This document shows, piece by piece, positions 35,195-45,272 of a stretch of 64,000 bases of DNA. The notes beneath the pieces are model-generated. The model saw only the letters and a list, made by a program, of their open reading frames with translations, was not told the origin of the DNA and searched no databases. A program made the translations under genes and the position numbers. This DNA comes from Hetaerina americana (Eukaryota > Arthropoda > Insecta > Odonata > Calopterygidae), in assembly GCA_022747635.1 (NCBI GenBank), contig JAKTNV010000116.1, positions 72,001 to 136,000 of the forward strand. Reading direction: 5' to 3'. How positions within the stretch are numbered: the stretch's first letter is position 1; the number at the start of each line of letters is the position of its first letter.

Positions 35195-36283
35195 CCATGG
35201 TCGGTATTTATATTTTGGGCACAATGATGAAAAGACAGTGGTTTATTGTTGAAAATGGCTTTATTGTTATACTAAGTATTCTCCATGATAATCAATACAC
35301 TTTTACTTGCGCTCGAAACAAATTTTCGTGACACTTTTTCCACTATGATTGAAGTACCTCCATAAAATGGTTTTTAAATGCATCAACGGCATTTTCAGGC
35401 GCCGAAAAACGTTGGCCACGCAATTATTCCTTGATAAACGGTAATAAAAAGAAGTCATTTGGTGCTAAATCAGGGCTGTACGGAGGATGACCCATCAATT
35501 CGACGCTTTGGCCACTCAGATAGGTAGTTGTTTCAGCCGATCTGTGAGAAGGTCATGATGAAGGATGACCCTTCGTTGCCGCTTCTTTTTCCGTATTTCA
35601 CCAAGCACTTCTGGCAAAATATGATCGTGTACTATTTAGAATTTACGGTTCCAGGTTGCTCTAGCGGTACGGTTGCCCCCAGCCCACTTATTTCGAATAA
35701 ACAGGCGATCATTTACTTCGGTGTGCACGAATCACTTTTGTCGGATTTGGCTCGTCTTGGAAGACCCACACGACAGTGGATTGCTGTTTTGTTTCGGGCT
35801 CATACGCATAGAGCCATGATTGGCAACCTGTGTAGATGTCATTCACAGCTTTTCATGCACCGCGATTGTATTTCTTGAGTACTACTTACTTTGGACTTTG
35901 AGCAACTTACTTTGGACGACCTTCACGACTTTCGTCGCTGAGCGAACGGCGGCCATGGTAGAATTCGTAATACCAGCGATTAACAGTGGCGAAAGATGGA
36001 GCTTGATCGCCAAAAGTGGAAGTAAGTTGATCGATGCACTCCTGTCTTGATAATCCACGTCGAAAGCCGTAAACATCATCGCAATAAAGTGTTCACGAGT
36101 TAACGCCATTTTTTCGCCGAGGCAAACTTTTCGAGTCACTGTAAAGAACACAAGTTATGATCAAATGACAAAATGTTCTGCAGAAAGTTAGCGTTAAAAG
36201 GGTCACAGTTTCATATGAAAACGTCAAATGGCGCCTAAAGCACTAAGTGTTGTCAATGCTCAAAGTATAAATAGCAACCCTCG
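35195..36283 (-). mobile_element. mariner of another family nested in family A
   Basis: TA at 35193 and at 36284 flank inverted ends CCATGGTCGGTATTTATATT and TATAAATAGCAACCCTCG. Minus-strand coding remnant: start MALTREHFIAMMF at 36109, then NSNPLSCGSS/QIRQK, VNDRLFIRNKWAGGNRT, LPEVLGEIRKKKRQRRVILH-HD (second Asp region) and HQMTSFYYRLS. This matches the FLJ37770-like mariner group common in arthropods. The segment between the N-terminal domain and the first Asp is largely lost, and several stops are present. Confidence 0.82.
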
Positions 36284-36521
36284 TAGCCCCGCCCACTAGC
36301 GGCGCTAGTTGCCAGAGACCCAATGAGCCGTCTGTGCTTGGCCGATCGTCGAGCTGTGCGTATGGTGCCAGTTATGTTAGTTTCTGTTGCCCTTATTTTT
36401 ACTGTTTGTAGAAAATGTAAATTGCCGAATTCACGAGGACACGAATCAACATCAGGTTTTTGGTGAAGTACGGTAAAAGTTATCAAGAAAGTACTGAAAT
36501 TTTTATAGAGTTCTCAAGCGT

Positions 36522-36893
36522 TTGAGAGATCGCGTGCGTCGTGTTCGACCAAATTTGACTCTGGGCAATGGATGGATCCTTCGCCATGACAATGCATCTG
36601 CACATTCAGCATTGATTGTTTGCAATTTTCTGGCCAAAAATTCAATCTCCATCCTTGTTCATCCTCCTTATTCGCCAGATCTCGCCCCCTGCGACTTTTT
36701 CCTATTCCTAAAATGCAAAAATATGATGAGGGGACATCATTGGGAAGATGTGGACACAACAAAGGAAGAAAAGACGAGAAAACTAAAAAGCCATACTGCC
36801 GAGGACTTCCAATGGTACTTAAAACAGTGGAAAAGAAGATGGAATAAAAGCATAGCAATGGAGAGTACTTCAGAGGGGACAAAATCGATGTAA
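36522..36893 (+). pseudogene. mariner transposase C-terminal half (family A)
   Basis: A 123-codon frame with RHDNASAHSALIV and PPYSPDLAPCDFFLFLK. Asp 23 and Asp 58 are separated by 34 residues, the diagnostic D34D spacing of mariner transposases. The rest (KQWKRRWNKSIAMEST) is the normal C-terminus. The first Asp and the DNA-binding half are missing. Confidence 0.9.
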
Positions 36894-37554
36894 CGAAATT
36901 TTACAAAATAAAGTTTTATGGCGTGAGTTCGCGTATTTATTGGACAGACGTCGTATAGCGAAAGAATCACTCTCCTGTTGTTTTAGTTCCTTCCAATCAA
37001 ATTTTCATCTCATGCATCATACATCAACGCCGTCAAAGGCTTCCTTCACATCAAGGAATGCGATATTGGCCCGTTGTTCTTTTCTGTATCCTCTGTTCTC
37101 TATCTGTTGACGTCTTTCAAGGACATCGTCTTCGTGGGTGGTTCTAAACGAGTGAGTTCGCCTCATTTTTATTGTCCTTAGGATCACAAAAACCTTCCTT
37201 CTCTTTTATTTCGCTTCCCGAGACCATGCCCTCCTATTGTTTCTCCTTCCTGGTCATCTACTCTAACGATTGACTTCCAGTCTATAACAATAATTATATT
37301 TTAAGTTCCCTTAGAACTGCTGTATTTTATTCCTTCGTGGAGGTGAGGAAATTTTGAAAATACGCTTACAATCATTGAGTTCTGCGAACACAGTGCCATC
37401 CATATTAGTGCTCCTTCAGCGTTGTTATCAGGCCTGATTGCTCACACGCGCCGAGGCAATGCTCACCGCATTAGAGTAAAATAATTGGATTCATCAAAAA
37501 TAAGTACTTCGAATTTTTTGAAAACAACGACTAATGTTTACATGTCTAATGGTT

Positions 37555-37622
37555 CGAAGTAAGTGAGGTGTACTCTCCGCTAATCGTTCTTCGGGTTGAA
37601 CACTGATTTTGGTGATTATCGG
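37555..37622 (+). mobile_element. SINE 3' core scrap
   Basis: AGTGAGGTGTACTCTCCGCT, then CGTTCTTCGGGTTGAACACT and GATTTTGGTGATTAT, match the conserved body block of the SINEs at 14380 and 57480. No tRNA head. Confidence 0.6.
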
Positions 37623-37625
37623 TCC

Positions 37626-38237
37626 TCTTTAGATGGGTTGGCATGGGAGATGAAGGACTATGTCATTGAGTGCAGAATGCTCCATTCCGGGCGCAGGCGA
37701 AGGAAAGTGTTTGTGACAAAGACATCGGCGTTTTGATCGAAGAAATTGAGTCTGGTTATAGCAAGCACTCCCGTGTGGAGGGTAACGCGACTTAAATCTG
37801 AAATATGGTGAGACAAAAGATCGCCACCTTTCTTAACGGAAAACATTGATGAAAGCTAAATAGAAAGGTACAATGAAGAAATGGGTCTAATTGCCAATTT
37901 CGAGTACCGATAAGCTCTTAGTAACCCGCCTTGGACCTCACCTTGAAAAGAGTCATTAAAGGCGGGTATTAGCATTCTATAAAAGAGTCGTCATGTTTCG
38001 TTTTTTTAAGCGAATAAAATAGGGATGGTAAATCGAGGTATTTTTTATCGTCGTGAGATCAGAAGCCCTTGATGAAGCTGAATGACTCACATTGGATAGA
38101 AAGAAGCTCGAGGGAAAAATCAAAGAGAGGAATATCTTGTTTGAAACGTGAATTCCAATCAGATAATGGAGTACATTGAATACACCATCACGAGTTCTGC
38201 ATGATAGAGAGACAAAATCAGGATGCCATGCGGAATA
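37626..38237. other. No recognised feature
   Basis: Minus frames of 60-90 codons without recognisable domains. Confidence 0.4.
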
Positions 38238-38239
38238 TA

Positions 38240-39543
38240 AACGGTGCATTCCGAAAGTAATGCAATTGAATTTCCCGCGCCGCTCGCATTGGTTGAAGTG
38301 GGATCTAAATACTTGAAGTAGGTAGAAGGGAACCTTTGTAGCAAAACCAGTCTAAGTGCTCTCTAAGCTTTGCAATCGGAAGGACGTCAGTTATTGTAAA
38401 ACTCTGCGCGCCGACCGTGTCACAAAAAAATGGAATCGAAGATCGAACAACGTTACGCGATTAAGTTTTGTGCTAAACTAAAAAATCTCTCGAGGAGACA
38501 AACAAAATGATTCGTGGGGCTTACGTGGGCTTTGCTCAGTCCTACTCACCAGTTAAAGGAGGTGGTTAAAGGCCAGGGTTAAGGAAGGCCAGGAAAAGCT
38601 TCACGGCGAACAACGCTCTCTGGCTCAACGGTCGTCTGCCAGCACAACCGACGACAATGTGGCTGGTGTTCGACAATTGTTGGTTTCTGACCGTCGATTT
38701 GAATATCAAGATGGTTTCCAATGAACTGAACTTGTCGTCTACTGTTGTGTTGGTGATTTAGCGATCAGGTAAGTGCGCGCCAAGCTGGTGCCCAAGGTGT
38801 TGTCAGACGACCAAGAGACCAACCGAGCGGAAATTTCAAGTGAACTATTGCAACGTATTGAAAATGAACCTGATTATTTGAGCAACGTCATCACTGGTGA
38901 TGAAACCTGGGTTTTTGAATACGACCCAGAAACAAAACGCCAAATGTCTGCGTGGGACACCGACCAGTCCCTCAAAGCCAAAAAGGCAAGAATGAGCAAA
39001 TCAAAAGTGAAAACAATGCTCATTGTCTATTTCGACAGTAAAGGAGTGGTCCATAAGGTGTTTGTTCCTCAAGGACAGGCATTTAACGCTGTTTAAAACG
39101 TGGGTTTACTGGACAGACTCCGAAAAAAGGGCCATCAGGACGAGAAAAGACATCTCCGCTTCCTGGCAACTCCATCACGACAACGCAATCTGCCCTACGT
39201 CTGCGCTACGAGTCTGCTGGCTCCTGGCCAGGTACCAACGCTGCCTCACCCCCCTTATAGTCCCGACGTCACCACAGCAGACTTCTTTTTGTTCCCTCGG
39301 GTTAAGGCAGTCCTGAAAGGAACCCGTTTTTCATCCAAGAGAAGAGATCCAATCAGCCGTGACGAAGACTCTGCGAGAGGTCCCCGGAGCTGCCTTCCGG
39401 GGCGCGTACCGGTTATGGCAGAGTCGCTGGAAAAACGTGTAGAGGCCCAAGGACAGTACTTTGAAGAATATAGTGTTTGTTCAAATATGTTCAATAAACT
39501 TCTTAAAAAGAAAAATGATTGCATTTCTTTCTGAACGCAGCTC
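38240..39543 (+). mobile_element. mariner, near full length, inactive
   Basis: Inverted ends at about 38240 (ACGGTGCATTCCGAAAGTAA) and about 39543 (TTGCATTTCTTTCTGAACGC), imperfect. The 1.3-kb length is normal for an intact mariner. Unlike most copies here it keeps the central region. The N-terminal half (start MESKIEQRYAIKFCAKL at about 38430) is riddled with stops and an A-rich frameshift. Confidence 0.88.
38773..39534 (+). pseudogene. mariner transposase catalytic domain, three frames
   Basis: Frame 38773-39096 has NVITGDETWVFEYDPETKRQ with the first catalytic Asp (residue 43) and WDTDQSLKAKKARMSKSKVK. Overlapping frame 39023-39316 supplies WQLHHDNAICPTSALRV with the second Asp. Frame 39100-39534 supplies LPHPPYSPDVTTADFFLFPR with the third and the C-terminus EAQGQYFEEY. 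At least two frameshifts therefore separate the triad. All three Asp residues are still encoded. Confidence 0.9.
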
Positions 39544-39544
39544 G

Positions 39545-40480
39545 CGAGAGTTATATTTCATGAAGACATTTTTGACAATGATAGCCTAACAATACAGGCT
39601 GTATGACACGCAGTATTCAGGATTTTGAATTACTTCTTGGATATAAATACAAAGGGTGAACGATTTGAGGAATTGCGAGAAATTAGAACTAGTTGGGAGA
39701 GCTCGAAGGAACGGAACGCACTCTGGATCAAAGTGGTAGTTTTCCGGGCCTTTGAGGAGGAAAATTGGTAAAATTGGCAAACACGGGTAGGAAATTGGAA
39801 AAGAGAACGCGGCGAAAATGTGGAATATTGCCAGAGGAGGAGGAGAGCACAAAAAGGAAAACTGTTGATCCAACATGGCACTTAATCGGCCGAATCGAAA
39901 GGAGACGAGGGATGACAGGGTTGAGTTGATGTCATAGAGTTAAAAAAGCAGAGCGCGTCTCCAATATCCACCTTAATGGAGAGAGAGAGAGAAAGGGACA
40001 CCAACAAAGTAATGCGACGTCGATACGATTTTTCAAGTCGGTTCAACAATTACACGCGTACGAAAGTGGTTTTACCCCAAAATTACGATGAGCAATCAAC
40101 TGAATCGTCACGTGGCGTTTTCTATCACAGTTAAGGATTGCAAAAAAAATTACTGAAAGTGTGCTAGTACTATCAGAGCGCTCTAATAAATAAAATTTAC
40201 GTTGCCCATAGCTCATTTATCTGAGCTATCTCATTTTTTATCGATTAGTGTATTTGGCCGCTTTGGCGCTGGTGACAGGTGCATCCGAAAGATTATAAAT
40301 GCTACTACCATTACAATCAACGTACCCTAATATCATAGGGGTAAATATTAAATCCTAAATATTTTCCGGAGTTTTCCACGCCTGGAATGTTCCAAAGACG
40401 GCATGGCACGTGACACTGGTGCTCTTAGACAGCGGTACTGTTGCCATTCTGGGTGACGCTATACACACTCTTTCTTAGCT
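39545..40480. other. No recognised feature
   Basis: A short GAGAGAGA run near 39980 and purine-rich DNA at 39660-39850. Nothing else. Confidence 0.4.
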
Positions 40481-40481
40481 A

Positions 40482-41038
40482 CAGGGTTCGTCCGGAAAAT
40501 AAGTGTACTGAGCTCAGGAAAAAAAAGTTATTACACTTTTACATATCTTAAGCTAATATTCCTCAAAATAGGACCCTTGTGAGTCGATACACTTGTTCCA
40601 GCGGCGTTCCCATTCCTGGAACGCTCCCGCGAAGGCATCATCGGGAACCTCTCGAAGACTCGTCGTCGACCTCTTCTCTGCCCTCCATGAACATCTTGTG
40701 CCACCGAAAGATCATGTTTCTGGACATGGCTGACTCCCCGTAAGCCTGGTTAATCATACCGACAGTTTCGGTAGACGATTTCCCAAGCTTTACCGCAAAT
40801 TTGATGGAATAACGCTGCTCCAAAAACTTCGGCATCGCGTTCCGTGACGTGGGTCGAGCGTGGAGGTTCGCGTTAACAGAGCTCCTCACTACACCACAGC
40901 TCAGAGCCGACTGCCTTTTTCAGCGTCGCTTGCCAACATACCCCCCTCCAATCGCAGCCCGTCAGAGCGGTGCTGGGCGCGCCTGGAGCGGCGCGCCCAG
41001 CCCAGGAGTCAGTACACTTATTTTCCGGATGAACCCTG
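40482..41038 (-). mobile_element. Short mariner deletion derivative
   Basis: TA at 40480-40481 and 41039-41040 flank 30-bp inverted ends with one mismatch (CAGGGTTCGTCCGGAAAATA and TATTTTCCGGATGAACCCTG). It is only 557 bp. A minus-strand frame keeps the helix-turn-helix domain and then jumps to the last 30 or so residues of the transposase. A GC-rich palindromic patch (GGCGCGCCTGGAGCGGCGCG) lies near 40977-40996. Confidence 0.94.
40638..40889 (-). pseudogene. mariner helix-turn-helix remnant
   Basis: An 83-codon frame: FLEQRYSIKFAVKLGKSSTE, MINQAYGESAMSRNMIFRWH and KMFMEGREEVDDES. The next codons fall past a deletion into FREVPDDAFAGAFQEWERRW and the C-terminus SQGSYFEEY in another frame. 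DNA-binding half only. Confidence 0.88.
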
Positions 41039-41040
41039 TA

Positions 41041-44000
41041 TATGGTTGCTCCGCTGAGATCTACTGTTAAATTTAGAATTAATAATGATCAGCAAATGGT
41101 GGCTGTGCTCATGTTTAAAGTTTATCGCGGATTTAAATGGCTTGGAGTTAATCTAGCATTCGCTGAAACGAGAAAGTGACGGAGATCATGTCTGATGACT
41201 TTTGGAACTCACATTGAAGAGAATGCAATAAAACCACGAAGAGGACCATTGCGTTTTATTTTTGTTGAAAAAATGAATAGATGATAGCACTTTTAAGTTA
41301 CTTCGGTAAGAAATATTGCAAACAAAGGATGCAAAAATTATTTCAAAAGTGTCGAAACCCCCCTCGTGCTTTTTGGTATTTAAGGATTTTGATGATTTGG
41401 GGTGCCCGGGTGGAACAATTGTTTTCTAAAGCGACAAAGGGATTGAACTTGGCCTCGACTATGCAAAACAACGTTGAATTGGGTTGATAAAAATCACTAA
41501 GATAATCGCAGCGCTGACTCAGCAAATATTGAATGGTCCATGAGAATTTAGATGATGAATCCATGAAAATAAAAGTATGTGAAAAATGTCCGTACTCTGA
41601 TACACACGAGTTAAAACCAATAATTCGTATTTTTTTCGATGTCGATTCTCAATTTATATCTCCGATTCGCCTTAAATCATTAATTTTTTTCTGATTTTGA
41701 CTTATTTTTACGGTCATTGGAAATTATCGAATATAAAATTTTTATGGAAACAGTCAACTCCTTTTCACTGGCTAAAAAATATATACTTTTTCTGCTTATG
41801 ATGTAGTCCTTGGCGAGAGTCCTTTCTCAACAGTACACTGTTATTTCATTTGGTCTTTGCTTAGTTGATATCAACGCATCCATCGTTTTCATCCTCAGTT
41901 ACACCGTGAGAGTCGAAATCCAATGCACAGTCTAATGGCAGGGGGGGAAGGATACAATTCACAACAAAGCATAGGAAGGAGCCTGCCATGGGAAGGAGAT
42001 AAGCCTTAACATTTTCAATTATGGTCGTGAATTGCGTGAGGGAAGGGTGAATCCTTGGATCGATAATTACCGACGTCTTGTCACTCAAACTTTGCAGCCA
42101 TCGCCGATGAAGTCCGGGGTTTGGATTACTGTATCCCCGGTGCCGGAGAAGGAAAACCCCAATTGTGATTCCATAGCAATAATTTCACCCCGTCGTCGAA
42201 TCCTGCAATCTCTACAGACTCCCATACTGGATCTTTCAGTAGTTACGTCACCCTTTCCGTTTTTCATTTCTCACGCAACAGTTGAAACTTGACTTTTTTA
42301 TCATCTCAATGCCTCTTCAGCCAATTTCTCCATTGTACGCTCTGAAATGGATTCCACCGTTAGAGCAAGCAGGGTTGCGCGTTATTTGATGTTGGACATT
42401 ATTTACATTGCTCGAACGCATTTGCGCCTCGGTGATTTCGGCCCATATCCCTCGCATTTCAACCCGACAGGTTGCGTCTTCCCGAGAGAGAGAGAGAGAG
42501 GGAGGAGGGTGTGAAGAGAAGGGTCGAGGCCGGGAGAACCTTCGCGCCTGTCCATCGCCGAGCGACAGGTCGTGATGATAAAATGAATTGTTTATTTTCG
42601 GATCAAGGTTTATTATTCCTAATTCCGGGATTAATTATTTTTTTCTCATATGACAGATGGTAGATTTGGACTTTGCCACCTCTATTTTTGTCCACTTTTA
42701 AGTATTTTTTTCCGATTATAAATATAAATTCCCATTATGTGCATTTAACTCCATTCCACCGCCATTCTCACCCTCTCGCGGGTGGTAACTTTCGTCCTAT
42801 CAAGAAATCCATCGCGCTTTTGACATTTTCCCTGGTCCTCCCCGCCCTTTAACCTCTAATCCATTCCAATGGTCCCAACATTTTGCCGTCATTCTCAACG
42901 TGGCGACCGAAAACGACAGCAACCGTAGAGATCGCAGTTGGGATGATAAATAAAAAGTGTGGGAGATGCATTAGTTTATCGATACACAGAGTAGACGCAT
43001 CCGAGTCGCCTTTTTCGAGGAATTACTCGAACAAATTTACATTTCCATGACTCCGGCCCGTTTTCCACCCGTCGTCGCTTTTCAACCCGCCGCGTTATGC
43101 GTGCGTCCTGCCTCCCCAAGTCAGGAGGAGGCCCGGGAAACTCCGGGGGCGCGCCCGGGCGGGTCCGGTGTGCTTGCCTGCCCGTCGCGGGGGCGACAGA
43201 CCGTGATAAGATGCCCACGACGCGGGCAACAGCGGCCCCGGGGAACGTCTCCTGCTCAGCCGACGGGGAAAATTCCTTCCGCGCGCCTCAACCCGGCCCG
43301 AGTCGCAACCACCATTGTACCACGGTCCGTCCGCCCATGACGGGTGGTTGTGGAGGTTGTGGAACTTTGGGGGTGGGGGGAGAGCGAAGAAAGGGGGGAG
43401 TTGAGGTCCACAATGAGCCAAGGGGACGGCACGGATGTTTGTGGCGCCGTCGTGGACGAGTGATATCCCGGCGTCCGCATTTCCATTTACCACGGTCCGT
43501 TTCCTCGGAGGCAGGGTGGATGAGGGCGAGAGGAGGAACGGGTGCGCAGGGGACACGCTGCACAGGGTGCACGCTGAAAATGTCAGCAAGCCGTCAGAAC
43601 CATGGCCGGGATTCAATATTTGAGGGTAGAAAGTTATTAACGGGGGTAGGATCGCAGGGAAAAGCCAAAAGTTGTCGCATGCGTTCGTTTTACCATTACG
43701 GTAGCAATTATCAATCCAGCGATGGCGAGAACGGAAGAGATATGGAATGAAATGTAGAGACAACGAATTGAAACTTAAAAAAGTCCTTAAATGAAAGAAA
43801 AGTTTGATGGAACCCAAGTTGGCATTTCATGTGCTGGAAAGAATTAATTTTATCCAATAATTCATAATGGTAACATGAACATGCTCACGCAAAACAAAGC
43901 AAAAATGATGACGAAATTAATTTTCGTCTTATGCACTCGAAACATCTTTTCAGGTACAACCGAGTAGGCTGCCGCCAAATTTATGTTGTGAAAAAATGTC

Positions 44001-44335
44001 GAGCATTGATTTTTGCAATCGCTTGAGTCGGAAATGGGATGCCTACTTATATCTGTCATTAGGAAGCCCAGAAGAACTGAATGCAGAATTTTAGACTAAT
44101 CCATCAAGCTCGAATTTACACTAATGGCTCTTTTACTGCGATATGGAACGTTAACACATTTATGATTTCGTTATATTTGCGAAAACATTCGTCTATTTCG
44201 TGTCACACATACACCTAATTTAACATTAATTAAAGACGACTTGAAGACATTCTTGAAGTTTTCTGACCCTACTCTCCCGCTCGCCTCATTGAGGATGACA
44301 TCGCTGATTTGTTTATATCGACGTGCGCGATGTGT
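41041..44335. other. Unassigned, includes CpG-rich region
   Basis: No transposon recognised. A GA run at 42485-42503. At 43030-43620 the DNA is CpG-rich (GGGGGCGCGCCCGGGCGGGT), open on both strands for 217 (plus, 43097-43750) and 240 codons (minus, 43095-43817). Both products are low-complexity (Arg/Pro/Gly) without a domain. I read it as a possible CpG-type promoter region, not as coding. Confidence 0.35.
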
Positions 44336-44634
44336 GACGAGGAAGTCTAGTGTTTAGGACGCTCTGCTACTTTGGGCAGGATGTCCCGGGTTCCCATATA
44401 CGTAGGCTGTGCATCTTAACCAAGTCTTTCGAGCAGAAAGCGTTGCATTTTAGTAAAACGGATGTTGCGTAAATGCTGTCCGGGACCATTCTGCCCTTCC
44501 TAGTGTTATCTCTGCGGATCATTGGGTGCCATGTGTTTCGGAAGTATAGGAATAGGTGTAATTTGTCTGGCGACTTAATACTCCCTGCCACACGTCCTTA
44601 CGTCGGCTAGCGGGGTAGTGTATAGATTTACATC
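44336..44634 (+). mobile_element. tRNA-derived SINE with LINE-like tail
   Basis: The head 44336-44405 has A-box-like AGTCTAGTGTTTAGGACG and B-box-like TGTCCCGGGTTCCCA. The 3' end (about 44560-44634: GGCGACTTAATACTCCCTGC, CACACGTCC, TAGCGGGGTAGTGTATAG) matches the 3' end of the CR1-like LINE at 20060-20130. A shared 3' end is how SINEs usually recruit a partner LINE's reverse transcriptase. Confidence 0.7.
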
Positions 44635-44635
44635 A

Positions 44636-44914
44636 TTGGATAGAATTTGTTGGAGACCACTTGTATTTTATTTTTTTAATTAAAATTGTATAATTCAGTT
44701 AAAGAGGAAATAATTCTAGTCTCGAATTGATTTGTTAGGCGATCCTATTGCGAGAAGTTGAAGTGAAACTATATTCTGATCAGACCGATGCAACAGTTCA
44801 TTTTTCCTCACACCTTTCGGGTCGAAAATAGCTTAAATCTTTACGCATGGCAATTTACAATTACCGAAGATAAAATTATAATGAACGTCAATAAACACCA
44901 GTTAAACCATTAAG
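44636..44914. other. No recognised feature
   Basis: AT-rich spacer between two SINEs. Confidence 0.4.
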
Positions 44915-45272
44915 ACGTGTTACTTCAGCGGGTAGACGGCTCGCCTACGGATCGGAAGGCCGTGGTTCGATTCCAGGTGATGCCTCCTGCCAACACCTGC
45001 TGAAGTCTGAGCTGTGCGGCCTTCGGAGGTGCGGAGAGGCCTTCACGAGGATATGTAGATCGCTGGCATGAGGAAGACAACTGGGCCTCCTTCGAACGGA
45101 ACGCATTAATGCCACATGTCTGTGGGCTTGTTATATGGTGAGCTCTACTACAAAATCTATCAAACCGAGTTTTGGGTTAATTGCCGCGTTTGATCATGGC
45201 TTTTACCTAACGGATGGTGCCTAACACCCCCTGCCAAATGCCATCGTGGTGGCACGGAGAGAGAGGTGTAAA
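44915..45272 (+). mobile_element. tRNA-derived SINE with core block and LINE-like tail
   Basis: The head 44916-44985 has TTACTTCAGCGGGTAGACGG (A box) and GGTTCGATTCC at 44964-44974 (consensus B box). The body carries the core ATCAAACCGAGTTTTGGGTT shared with the SINE at 14386. The tail CGGATGGTGCCTAACACCCC resembles the CR1-like LINE 3' end. It thus combines a head unlike 14149, the shared core and a LINE-type tail. Confidence 0.75.

Larger units (their letters stand above)
35135..36953 (+). mobile_element. mariner family A copy 2, itself interrupted
   Basis: The left piece 35135-35194 and right piece 36284-36953 match the element at 27999. The left has AAATACGCGAACTGGTGCAA (AACTGGTACAA in copy 1); the right has the shared leader GTAGCCCCGCCCACTAGCGG. 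The two ends are inverted repeats (CGATAAATACGCGAACT against AGTTCGCGTATTTATTGG). The element sits inside the minus-strand LINE and hosts a second mariner at 35195-36283. Confidence 0.82.
34205..37330 (-). mobile_element. RTE-like LINE (second subfamily) split by mariners
   Basis: Minus-strand LINE whose parts lie at 36957-37330 and 34205-35134, with mariner DNA between. From the right: an endonuclease piece (IVRVDDQEGETIGGHG, 37290-37230) is fused to RT motif A (NIAFLDVKEAFDGVD, about 37030-37070) after an internal deletion. Past the insertion come SLSTAYLMS/LFNVHIKMAVNKINE, a broken motif C region (LYLQKRKKTSKK) and the C-terminus. Joining the two sides in order gives the normal RT motif order, so it was one element before the insertions. 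Confidence 0.8.

Noticed and set aside
43095..43817. A 240-codon minus-strand frame (and 217-codon plus frame) as a protein gene
   Set aside because: Both strands are open because of GC-rich composition. No recognisable domain and no supporting signals.
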